A DNA stretch of 64,000 bases from Plebeiibacterium marinum. GTDB lineage: Bacteria; Bacteroidota; Bacteroidia; Bacteroidales; Marinilabiliaceae. The stretch is from positions 62,001 through 126,000 of the forward strand of contig NZ_JAPDPI010000003.1 in assembly GCF_026013615.1 (NCBI RefSeq). The letters are read 5' to 3'. A program made the position numbers and the translations under genes. The notes below the pieces were generated by a model that was given only the letters and a program-made list of their open reading frames with translations, was not told where the DNA came from and did no database searches. Shown piece by piece: positions 54,623 to 63,160 of the stretch (the first letter of the stretch is position 1; each line of letters opens with the position of its first letter).

Positions 54623-56374
54623 CTATTTTTTAATCTTTTGAATTTTGATCACTTTATCCCCCTCAAAGATGCCATTCTCATTAAAAGCATCAATAGTAAA
54701 ATAGTAATCCAATTCACTGTTTAAGCTATAAACATCAAGTGAATCAACATTGTAAACCTGATAGTTGTGGTATAATTTATCAGGCGAAATTCCATATCGA
54801 ACATTATAACCAATTGCCTCTTCTGCTTTTTCCCAATTCAGTTTAACATGACAGCCATCCACAGAATCGCGAACAACAGAGAAATTCTCTACAGCTGGAG
54901 GTACAGCCCCAGTTCCCTTTCCAAATACACGTAAACCTGAAATGGCAAACTTTCCATCCGGAACTTTTAAATTTGTAATTCGAACATACCTTGCTTTTAC
55001 TGTTTTCCCCAGTTCTATATAATCATGAGGGGCATCTATCGTATTCTCTGATTTATCAACTAAGACTTCCCAAATCTTTTTATCATTAGAATATTCAACC
55101 TTGTATTGATAATAAATATCTTCTGCCCTTCCTACAAGAGAAGTTCCTTGTTCAGCAAAATTTACTTGAAGAGCTCCTACATCGTACGTTTCTTCCAGAT
55201 CAACCAATAACCATTCTTCTCTATTCCCTGATGCTGCACTCCAGTAGGTGCGTACATCTTCATTAACGGCTAGTTCTTTTGCATGTCCATCAACTTCGGA
55301 AGACACTTCAACAGGCTTATTATAAGAAAGCAACATCCATTTGGGTTGATAATCTTTATAATCCTTCATTTTTTTTGCAGGCATTTGGTGTGGATAATCA
55401 CCAAATCCGGTATAAGCATAAAACACACCATCTTCATCAAAAAACGCAGGAAAGATGCCAACACGCCTTTCCAAACTGTTTTTTACGGATATAGTCATGG
55501 TTCCAGCATACCAATAGTTACCATATTCATCCTGAAAAGTTGAGCCATGTCCTGCCCCGGCAATAAAACCCTCTGGTTTATATGAAAATGGGTTGTGTTG
55601 CGCTAATTGATATGGGCCAAGTGGATTTTCGCTTACATACATTCCATCAGCATAACTTTTAAACTGCGTACCAGGTACGGAATATTGCATGTAATACTTA
55701 TCGTTGTGACTGGTTACAAAAGCCCCTTCGAGATATGGCCTTTTCTTTAAACCAAAATTATAATCACCGGTTCTTTCCCATCCATGAAGCTTATTATCTG
55801 TATTTAATATCTCCACTTCATCTCCAATGGGTTTAAATGTTTGAGCATCCAATTCAATTCCCCGAATAGGCAAGCGTGGAGATAAGCCATGATATAAATA
55901 CACACGCCCATTTGTATCATGAAACAACATTGGATCAAGCGATCGCATACCAACGGAATCCTGTGCCACTTCCCATTGTCCGCTTTCAGGCAAAGCTGTT
56001 TTATAGACTTTTTGATTGATTGCCATAAAAAATATAGAATCCCTCATTACTACAGCCGTCGGAGCATATTCCTCTATTGGAAGATCTTCAGTTGTTATTA
56101 ATTTCCAGTCAATTAAGTTTTCTGACGTATAATATCCTCCTGATTTAGACAGGAACATATAATATGCTCCCTTGTAAAAAACCACAGAGGGATCAGCTGC
56201 TTCTCTTCGGGATGGATGATCTAATTGAAAACGATATCTAAGATTCACCGGATTACAAAAGGACTGATGCTTGGGTTTACTACAACCAAACATTGATATA
56301 ATTAAACCAACAAATGCAATTCTCTTTACTGGTATGATTAACTTGCTACAAATCATGACTATTATTTTACCCAA
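54623..56374 (-). CDS. GH43 lipoprotein with CBM32-like and fibronectin-III domains
   Basis: This 583-residue lipoprotein (..IISMFGC, Cys31) has a GH43 propeller: Asp61 in AADPSVVFYKGAYYMF, Asp147 in SLDPMLFHD, Glu216 in PYLEGAFVTS. Residues about 355-490 form an F5/8-type (CBM32-like) domain (DVRTYWSAASGNREEWLLVDLEE, YYQYKVEYSNDKKIWEVL, ARYVRITNLKVPDGKFAI), and about 495-580 a fibronectin-III domain. A lipid anchor with a binding module suggests action at a membrane surface. Its start overlaps the end of the GH3 gene by 13 nt, so translation is probably coupled. Arabinofuranosidase or xylosidase activity is likely, but unproven. Confidence 0.88.
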   Translation of the reverse strand: MGKIIVMICSKLIIPVKRIAFVGLIISMFGCSKPKHQSFCNPVNLRYRFQLDHPSRREAADPSVVFYKGAYYMFLSKSGGYYTSENLIDWKLITTEDLPIEEYAPTAVVMRDSIFFMAINQKVYKTALPESGQWEVAQDSVGMRSLDPMLFHDTNGRVYLYHGLSPRLPIRGIELDAQTFKPIGDEVEILNTDNKLHGWERTGDYNFGLKKRPYLEGAFVTSHNDKYYMQYSVPGTQFKSYADGMYVSENPLGPYQLAQHNPFSYKPEGFIAGAGHGSTFQDEYGNYWYAGTMTISVKNSLERRVGIFPAFFDEDGVFYAYTGFGDYPHQMPAKKMKDYKDYQPKWMLLSYNKPVEVSSEVDGHAKELAVNEDVRTYWSAASGNREEWLLVDLEETYDVGALQVNFAEQGTSLVGRAEDIYYQYKVEYSNDKKIWEVLVDKSENTIDAPHDYIELGKTVKARYVRITNLKVPDGKFAISGLRVFGKGTGAVPPAVENFSVVRDSVDGCHVKLNWEKAEEAIGYNVRYGISPDKLYHNYQVYNVDSLDVYSLNSELDYYFTIDAFNENGIFEGDKVIKIQKIKK

Positions 56375-58635
56375 TTAAAACTAACCTTCTTAATTTCCTC
56401 TGAGTTTGTCCCTATATACAGGTTAAACTCGCCTGGCTCCCATTGCCATTGTAAATCATGGTTGAAAAATCTCAAATCTTCAGTTGACAATTCAAACACT
56501 ACTTCTTTTGATTCACCTGATTTTAAAAATACTTTCTTAAATTTCTTCAGTTCTTTTACAGGTCTTACAAGCGATGCCACCGGATCATTTAAATAAACCT
56601 GTACAGTTTCTTCACCCGCATAAGCTCCTGTATTTGTGATTTTTATTTTAGCTTTTAAAAGACTGTTATTGCCAACTAATAATGTATCACTCAATTCTAT
56701 ATCGCCATACTCAAAGGTGGTATAACTCAGTCCGTATCCAAACGGAAAGAGTGGTGCATTTAACTCATCCAGGTAATAGGATTTAAATTTCATAATACCG
56801 CCACGTTGTCCATCAACATAAGGCCTTCCGGTATTTTTATGGTTATAATAAATAGGGATTTGCCCTACAGACCGAGGAAAAGTCATGGTTAGTTTTCCTG
56901 ATGGATTATAATCACCGGATAACACATCGGCCAGTGCACTACCGGCCATGGTACCAGGACGCCATGCCTCAACAATAGCATCGGCATATTGCAAATCATC
57001 TACCAATGTTAATGGTCGACCATTTATCAGTACTAATACAACCGGTTTTCCTGTAGCTTTAAGTTTCTTCAATAAATTACGTTGACAAGCGGGTATGGAA
57101 ATATCGGTTTTACTTTTGGCCTCGCCCGTCATATTCATGGCCTCTCCCAATACTGCTACAACCACATCACTTTCCTTAGCAAGCTCTATGGCTTCTTCTT
57201 GTAGTCTTTCTTGTTCATCTATATTGTAATAACCTCGGCTCTTTTTCAAAAATACTGGCTCATCCGTAATTAAAGATCCTTCGGCATATTTTACATTATC
57301 AAATTCCTCTTGCAATCCTTTATAAATGGTTACCACACTATCTGCTTCTCCCCTAAAAGCCCACATACTAAACATCTGATTTTGGATATTTGCAAAAGGT
57401 CCAACCAAGGCAATTTTTGCTTCTCTTTTCAAGGGTAATGTTTGTTTATCATTCTTCAACAATACCATTGCCTTACAAGCTGCTTCTTTAGCCACCTGTT
57501 TATGCTCGTTTGTAAGGATATCTGTATTCTCTCTTTCCGGATTGAAACTACGGTATGGTTTTTCAAATAATCCCAGATCATATTTAGCTTCCAGAATTCT
57601 ACGGCAAGCATCATCAATCTTTGACGGATGCACTTTGCCTTCTTCTACAGATTGTTTAATAGCTCCGGCAATACTTTCGCTGGCCATATCCATATCCAAT
57701 CCTGCATTAACAACCAGCTCCGCAGCTTCTTTATAATCAGATGCTAATCCATGTGCAATTAACTCCTGTATACAGTTATAATCGCTTACAACAAATCCAT
57801 TAAAACCCCACTCTTTACGTAACAAATCAGTTAACAACCATTTATTAGCCGTGGCAGGAATGCCTTCCACATCATTAAATGAAGTCATAATACTTTTTGC
57901 ACCTGCATCAATGGCAGCTTTATAAGGAGGCAAGTAATACTGGTACATGGTTTGACGACTCATATCAGTAGTATTATAATCACGTCCGGCTTCAGATGCT
58001 CCATATAAAGCGAAATGCTTCACACATGATAGCAATGCTGTTGAATCAGAAAGTCCGTCACCTTGATAACCTTTTACCATGGCTTTAGCTACCAGACTTC
58101 CCAAGTAAGGGTCTTCTCCTGCACCTTCCATTACACGCCCCCAACGCGGGTCACGCGTAATATCCACCATGGGAGAAAAAGTCCAGTTATAGCCCACAGC
58201 AGTTCCTTCAATAGCAGCAACCCTGGCTGTTTTTTCAACTAAGGCAGTATCCCATGTACACGATAACGCTAATGGAATAGGAAAAATCGTTTTATAACCA
58301 TGAATAATATCCAGGCCGTTTAAAAAAGGAATTTTCAATCGTGTACTATCTGCAATGGTAGCTTTTTTGTGTATTAAAGCAGCCTCTCCCATCACAGAAT
58401 ATACATTTCCGGCCGTACCATCTTTTAATTTTTCATATACATTTTTGGTAGCAAAAGGCCCGGTTTTAGAAGTTGGGGTCACTAAGTTCATTTGGGCTAT
58501 TTTCTCTTCCAGGGTCATTTGCCCCATTAATGCGTCTATAACCTGGTTTTTTTTGTCTTGTTCAGAACATGAAGTAGTTAAGATACTAACCCCAATCCAA
58601 AACAACATTCCTATTTTAATTATACTACCCTTCAT
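56362..58635 (-). CDS. GH3 beta-glucosidase, BglX-like lipoprotein
   Basis: I place the start at the ATG of MKGSIIKIGMLFWIG (58633-58635), giving 757 residues and a proper lipoprotein signal (..ILTTSC). The frame is open 13 codons further, but those are charged and would spoil the signal. GH3 features: LDIIHGYKTIFPIPLALS, WTFSPMVDITRDPRWGR, nucleophile Asp in GFVVSDY (about residue 285), AVLGEAMNMTGEAKSKTDIS with the expected acid/base Glu, and a fibronectin-III-like domain. It resembles the BglX-type GH3 at 24-26 kb. It heads the operon that runs down to GH78 at 41.7 kb. Upstream is a 190-nt repeat-bearing gap. Confidence 0.9.
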   Translation of the reverse strand: MKGSIIKIGMLFWIGVSILTTSCSEQDKKNQVIDALMGQMTLEEKIAQMNLVTPTSKTGPFATKNVYEKLKDGTAGNVYSVMGEAALIHKKATIADSTRLKIPFLNGLDIIHGYKTIFPIPLALSCTWDTALVEKTARVAAIEGTAVGYNWTFSPMVDITRDPRWGRVMEGAGEDPYLGSLVAKAMVKGYQGDGLSDSTALLSCVKHFALYGASEAGRDYNTTDMSRQTMYQYYLPPYKAAIDAGAKSIMTSFNDVEGIPATANKWLLTDLLRKEWGFNGFVVSDYNCIQELIAHGLASDYKEAAELVVNAGLDMDMASESIAGAIKQSVEEGKVHPSKIDDACRRILEAKYDLGLFEKPYRSFNPERENTDILTNEHKQVAKEAACKAMVLLKNDKQTLPLKREAKIALVGPFANIQNQMFSMWAFRGEADSVVTIYKGLQEEFDNVKYAEGSLITDEPVFLKKSRGYYNIDEQERLQEEAIELAKESDVVVAVLGEAMNMTGEAKSKTDISIPACQRNLLKKLKATGKPVVLVLINGRPLTLVDDLQYADAIVEAWRPGTMAGSALADVLSGDYNPSGKLTMTFPRSVGQIPIYYNHKNTGRPYVDGQRGGIMKFKSYYLDELNAPLFPFGYGLSYTTFEYGDIELSDTLLVGNNSLLKAKIKITNTGAYAGEETVQVYLNDPVASLVRPVKELKKFKKVFLKSGESKEVVFELSTEDLRFFNHDLQWQWEPGEFNLYIGTNSEEIKKVSFNWVK

Positions 58636-58694
58636 TATTATGTGATTTTTTAAAATTTTCTTTTTTTCTTGCAAAGCCGTTTCGTCAAAATTTC

Positions 58695-58774
58695 ACCACG
58701 AAGACACAAAAGGCACAAAGAATCCCTAAGAAAATGATCTCTGTGTCACTTAGTGTTCTTGGAGACTTAGTGGT
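58695..58774. repeat. imperfect inverted repeat of CAC(N)AAG-type units
   Basis: Left half ACCACGAAG..GGCACAAAG and right half CTTAGTG..CTTAGTGGT are degenerate inverse copies. The whole can fold as one long hairpin in the gap before the GH3 gene. It looks like a dispersed intergenic repeat and may influence the upstream transcript end. Confidence 0.5.
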
Positions 58775-58864
58775 TATTTTTTAAAATAACTTCTTGATTC
58801 TATCTCCCTTATTCCCTTTTCCTCGTTCCTTTTAAGCTTTTAACTTTATAAACTTAGTCCTAAT

Positions 58865-60991
58865 CTATTTTGTAACTACAACCCTTACCCTTTCCAAATT
58901 CTGAATTCTTGCAAACGGACTGGATGTATTTCCTTCTCGCTGTGAAGCAACACGAACAGTAACAAAATAAGTTCCGGGTGATTTAAACTGATAACTTCTT
59001 TTAAGGGTTGTTTCTGCTTTTAATTCTTCTCCCAAATCTTCCTTAACCGGATATTCTCCTTTACCCTCAAAATCCCATTCTACAGAAACAATCTTTCCGG
59101 TACTGGCAGGAACTTGTATATGCGAAGTAAACTCAACTTCTTCATTAACCTTAACTACAGCCTTTACGGTATCGTTAGCCAATAGCGATAAGGTTGGTTG
59201 AATACCCTTTCTATCATTAGCTAATTCAGGTACTACTACCTGACCATCCTTAATAACATAATCTGATGATTGTGGAGGGTGAATACCCTTTTCTACCCAG
59301 GCACTCAAATCTCTTAAAGCCTGTTGCAAGACTCCCAAATAACTTACCATGTGGGTAGGATACTCCTGATTTGAAAAGTCGCCATGATTAGCTCGATCAG
59401 TAAACCACAATACAAAATGATTATCTATATCATCTCCCAGATATTCCTTAACTCTATCTCTGTACCAATCAGCCTGCCATGCAAAAGCTTCTGTATCCCA
59501 AAGATTTTCCAACACAATCATTTTTCCTTCAAACTGCCCAGTTGGAACGGCTCCTGCGGCTCCTGATGTAAAAATTGGTCCAAGAATTATATTACGTTGC
59601 GGATAAATAGGTGTTCCGTTAAAGTCACGAAACATATCCCAAACTTTATATTCCGGTCCTGGTACCTGATGACGGTGATAGGTCTGAGCTGCCAGAAAAT
59701 TGGAATTATCCAACAACACCTCATCGCCTACTTTTACTCTGGCCAATTTTCTCTTTGCAGCAATCTCTCCCAGTATCACAATATCATCTTGAATTTTTCT
59801 TGCAGCAAACTCCTTTCTTTTAGCCCTACCGTTTAGCATGACTATATCTCCACCCAAAAACTGAACTTTCTTTGGTGCATCTTCTAATTGGAAAGCAATA
59901 GGCAATTCTTCCCCTTTATCATCAAGCGCTTTCCATGCTGCATCAGCAGAACCACGAGCTGTACCGGGTGCAAATTCTGCCTTTAAGCCTGCCTCCGCAG
60001 CATTATGGGCATATATTAACCTCTTTATCTTTGATTTATGTTGTAACCTTCCTTCAACTAATGATTGTGGAGCATTATATCCTAAATAGCCTTCTTTCTC
60101 CCAAAAATCCTTAAAATAACTTTTGTCGGCCATACGCATACCACCGTAAAGTGCACTAAAAGCATGAATCCCCATGGTTTTAAATGCCACCCAGGCTTTG
60201 GGAGGAAATCCCATTTTTGTCACTTCTGCAAGAGCTTCTCTTTCTTCCAGTGTTAACCCTTCATACATATTACCGCTTCCTCCAGGCTCCAATGCATCAA
60301 CAATTTGAGGGAGTTTGTTTTGAAGTACTCGCATGGCATGCATACGCACAGTAAATACGTTTGGAATAGCCATTGGAGATCCTATTACAAACGGCACCAC
60401 TCCATCCCAAACATCTTTAGTATTTTCAAAACCTCCAATTGTACGATAGGCTCCTCCACTACCGCCAAAGGCATAACCATACGGACGGTGATCACCATAC
60501 ATTTCGGCTGCAACCTTTCGTGAATACATAGCACAAATGGCATTGGCTCCATAAGCACCCAGGATTTTATCGCCTCCAGCCATAGGATTACCATCTTTTC
60601 CACCTCCATTGGTTTCAATAAAGTAGGCTCCACTCTCTATCGAGAAACCAATTTTATCTTCTTCACCCGATGCTCCTTGTGATAGATTTTCACTATCCGG
60701 CACCGGAGTTATATATTGAAAGAAACGCCCCTGGTACTGTTCTTTTTCAGGAAAGTAAAATGAAAAACGAGTATCACGACCTTTAAATCCCCCATGAACG
60801 TAACGATGCTTTACTGGTTCTTCCCTCCATTCATCAATATCAATATAAGGTTCATTATACAATGAATCTATTACCTGAACAAGTTCGTTCTTTTCTGTAT
60901 CTGCAGCCTGTTTACCCTTGACTTGATTATTACTACATGCAATAAAAAAGAAACAAACAATTACAAATATTAATCTGTAGATATTCTTCAT
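58865..60991 (-). CDS. alpha/beta-hydrolase-like lipoprotein with PKD domain; candidate esterase
   Basis: I do not recognise a characterised family. The 708-residue protein has a lipoprotein signal (..FFFIAC, Cys19). An alpha/beta-hydrolase pattern has a nucleophile elbow FGGSGG (Ser178). The likely acid is Asp499 in LENLWDTEAFAWQADWYRDRV, and the likely base His536 in TDRANHGD, in the order and spacing of tannase-like esterases. A large insert (about 240-450) separates elbow and acid. Residues about 600-705 form a PKD-type beta domain (VSVEWDFEGKGEYP..SPGTYFVTVRVAS). It lies between GH3 and two GH2 of glucuronidase type, so it may remove an ester from the same glycan. This is inference. Confidence 0.65.
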   Translation of the reverse strand: MKNIYRLIFVIVCFFFIACSNNQVKGKQAADTEKNELVQVIDSLYNEPYIDIDEWREEPVKHRYVHGGFKGRDTRFSFYFPEKEQYQGRFFQYITPVPDSENLSQGASGEEDKIGFSIESGAYFIETNGGGKDGNPMAGGDKILGAYGANAICAMYSRKVAAEMYGDHRPYGYAFGGSGGAYRTIGGFENTKDVWDGVVPFVIGSPMAIPNVFTVRMHAMRVLQNKLPQIVDALEPGGSGNMYEGLTLEEREALAEVTKMGFPPKAWVAFKTMGIHAFSALYGGMRMADKSYFKDFWEKEGYLGYNAPQSLVEGRLQHKSKIKRLIYAHNAAEAGLKAEFAPGTARGSADAAWKALDDKGEELPIAFQLEDAPKKVQFLGGDIVMLNGRAKRKEFAARKIQDDIVILGEIAAKRKLARVKVGDEVLLDNSNFLAAQTYHRHQVPGPEYKVWDMFRDFNGTPIYPQRNIILGPIFTSGAAGAVPTGQFEGKMIVLENLWDTEAFAWQADWYRDRVKEYLGDDIDNHFVLWFTDRANHGDFSNQEYPTHMVSYLGVLQQALRDLSAWVEKGIHPPQSSDYVIKDGQVVVPELANDRKGIQPTLSLLANDTVKAVVKVNEEVEFTSHIQVPASTGKIVSVEWDFEGKGEYPVKEDLGEELKAETTLKRSYQFKSPGTYFVTVRVASQREGNTSSPFARIQNLERVRVVVTK

Positions 60992-61308
60992 AGGTTTATT
61001 AATTTAAGTATTATTTTTTACTTAATAGATGGATAGATAAGAGATAAAAGACATTCCGTGCGCCGCCGAAGCTTTAGCGGAGGAGCAAGGTTGATTTACT
61101 AAGTCTGCTCCGTCCATACGCAGGCACTTAAAATATCTGTCCCAATTAACTATATATTTTCAACATAAAAAGCACAACATAACTGTTAAATACAAACTCT
61201 TTGCTCTTTGCTCCATACTCTATACTCTATGCTCTTTGCTCTTCGCACTACGCTCAATGCACTCTGCCAATCCCTTCTCCCTTCTACTTGTTCCTTTCTA
61301 CTTGTTCC
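60992..61308. other. repeat-filled gap between the esterase-like gene and GH2
   Basis: Contains short plus-strand heptads (61025-61050), a hairpin CCGC..GCGG (61063-61080) with GGAGCA/TGCTCC following (61082-61111), and a 112-nt heptad array (61197-61308) reaching the GH2 stop codon. No gene seen. Confidence 0.6.
61197..61308. repeat. 7-bp periodic array abutting the GH2 stop codon
   Basis: Sixteen consecutive 7-nt units fill the stretch, starting CTCTTTG, CTCTTTG, CTCCATA, CTCTATA, CTCTATG, CTCTTTG, CTCTTCG and becoming degenerate (CTTCTAC, TTGTTCC, TTTCTAC, TTGTTCC). The minus-strand unit (C/T)A(A/T)AGAG resembles ATAAGAG of the array at 36635-36676. Confidence 0.8.
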
Positions 61309-63150
61309 CTACTCCTTATCCGACTTCCATTCCGCCTTTAAATACCTTGCAGCAGCTTTAGGCCTTCTATCTCTTGTAAATACCCCTTTATAATTGTAGC
61401 CTCCCATTCGGATAATGGATGATGTGGTTTTAAAATCTGCAAAATTCCACAACATAACTCCGGAAATAAAATCCTTATGTTTTGCCATTTGCATATAAGC
61501 TCTTATTAATTCCACCTGATAATCCTCTGTAAACATTTCAGGATTAATCGCATGTGCGCCAGGTAAGGCTGCGGCACCAAATTCTATTAATATGCAAGGC
61601 TTTTTAAACTTGGTATGGAGTTGATCCAATTCATTTGATATATTCTGAACCCCCTCATTGATTCTGCCGTTAGTTTTATACCAGCCTTCATATCTGTTTA
61701 GGCAAATCACATCTGCCACATCATACCAGTCAGAAGGTCCGTTTGAATCTCCCAAATACATCACTAATCTGGTTGGATCTAAATCTTTTGCTCTTTGCAT
61801 ATAGTCTGCAAACATTTTATAGGCTTCCTCTTTGCTGGTATCTCCTTCTTTTCGTCTTGTATTCTCCATGGGCTCATTAGCCAATCCCCACATGATGATG
61901 GATGGATGATTCTTGTCCCTTAATATCATCTCTTCCATATACTGATTACATAGTCCCTCAATACTTTTAATTTGTGCAGTATCATTTAACCCAAACAAAC
62001 CAACAGCAGGCGATTCTGCAATTACTAAAAATCCTTTTTTATCGGCCAGGTTATAATACTCCTCATCAAAGGGATAGTATGCTGTGCGGAACGAATTGGC
62101 TCCCACCCAGTCCATTAATTCCATATCAGTCACAATAACAGGATTATTAGTTCCCCTGCCAAACAAAGGAAAATCTTCCTGCTTTCCAAAACCCTTTAAA
62201 AATATAGGCTTATCATTCAATAAAATCTGATTTTCATTAACTGAGACAGTTCTAACCCCGGTTTGTAAACTATAACTATCAATTTCTTCTTTTTCCCCTA
62301 GCACTACTTTAACATTATACAAATAAGGATCTTCCGGCGACCACAACCTCACATCGGGTATTTTAATGCTGATTTTCGCAAGACCATCCACAAACTGAAT
62401 ATTTTTGTCTATTTCATGTCCATTACCACTAACTGTAATGCTTCCTTGCTCAACATCTCCTTCCTGCTCAACAATAACTTCCATTAACCCTTTTGTCCCT
62501 TTAAACGAAGGAACAACGGTAATATCCTTAATGTGTGCCTTTTGAGGTACTGTATACAGGTAAACATCTCGATTAATACCACCATATGGGAAATAATCCA
62601 GATCGGCAATAGCCTGACTGCTAAAACCACCCTCCGGCATTCTGCCAAATTCAAAAATATTTTCAACCTGTATGGTAATTCTGTTTTCTGCACCAAAATT
62701 TAGCATAGGACTGATATTAAAGGAAAACGGTACATGCCCACCTGCATGTTCCCCAACCGTTTTCCCATTAATCCACACCTTGGCTGCATAAGATGCCTCG
62801 CCAATTCGTATATAAACTTTCTCATCCTTCCATCTTTCGGGAATAAATGAAGTTGTTTCGTACCAAACCCAGTCCCTGTAATTCTTCATATCAGTAAACT
62901 GTTCATTCCAGCTTCCCGGTACAGCTATAGATCTGAAATCTTTTAATCCGTTAAACCACTGTTCTTCAACGCCCTTATCTTCCGCATCCTTTTTAAATTT
63001 CCAGATGCCTGATATTTTTTTCAACTCCCTTACTTCGTTTCTTTGTGGGAATAGTGCAATGTCTTTAGGATTTGCCTTGCTGAATTCCTGAGCATTTAAA
63101 CCCATTGATATTGCAAAAAGCAGTATATATATTGTTGTTCTAAGTACCAT
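61309..63150 (-). CDS. GH2 beta-glucuronidase-type enzyme with altered cleft residues
   Basis: This 613-residue exported protein (..AISMGLNAQ) has the GH2 order: jelly-roll sugar-binding domain (about 45-205), Ig-like domain (about 206-300), TIM barrel (about 302-610). Acid/base Glu426 is in WGLANEPMEN and nucleophile Glu523 in LIEFGA. The segment GGYNYKGVFTRDRRPK holds the N-x-K motif (Asn586, Lys588) that in beta-glucuronidases binds the uronate carboxylate. Two conserved spots differ from its neighbour: RTAYYPFDEE where RTTHYPYDEE is usual, and EFGAAALPG in place of EFGADTYPG. It may therefore prefer a modified or branched uronide. It is 10 nt behind the next GH2 gene. Confidence 0.9.
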   Translation of the reverse strand: MVLRTTIYILLFAISMGLNAQEFSKANPKDIALFPQRNEVRELKKISGIWKFKKDAEDKGVEEQWFNGLKDFRSIAVPGSWNEQFTDMKNYRDWVWYETTSFIPERWKDEKVYIRIGEASYAAKVWINGKTVGEHAGGHVPFSFNISPMLNFGAENRITIQVENIFEFGRMPEGGFSSQAIADLDYFPYGGINRDVYLYTVPQKAHIKDITVVPSFKGTKGLMEVIVEQEGDVEQGSITVSGNGHEIDKNIQFVDGLAKISIKIPDVRLWSPEDPYLYNVKVVLGEKEEIDSYSLQTGVRTVSVNENQILLNDKPIFLKGFGKQEDFPLFGRGTNNPVIVTDMELMDWVGANSFRTAYYPFDEEYYNLADKKGFLVIAESPAVGLFGLNDTAQIKSIEGLCNQYMEEMILRDKNHPSIIMWGLANEPMENTRRKEGDTSKEEAYKMFADYMQRAKDLDPTRLVMYLGDSNGPSDWYDVADVICLNRYEGWYKTNGRINEGVQNISNELDQLHTKFKKPCILIEFGAAALPGAHAINPEMFTEDYQVELIRAYMQMAKHKDFISGVMLWNFADFKTTSSIIRMGGYNYKGVFTRDRRPKAAARYLKAEWKSDKE

Positions 63151-63160
63151 AACCTTCTGT

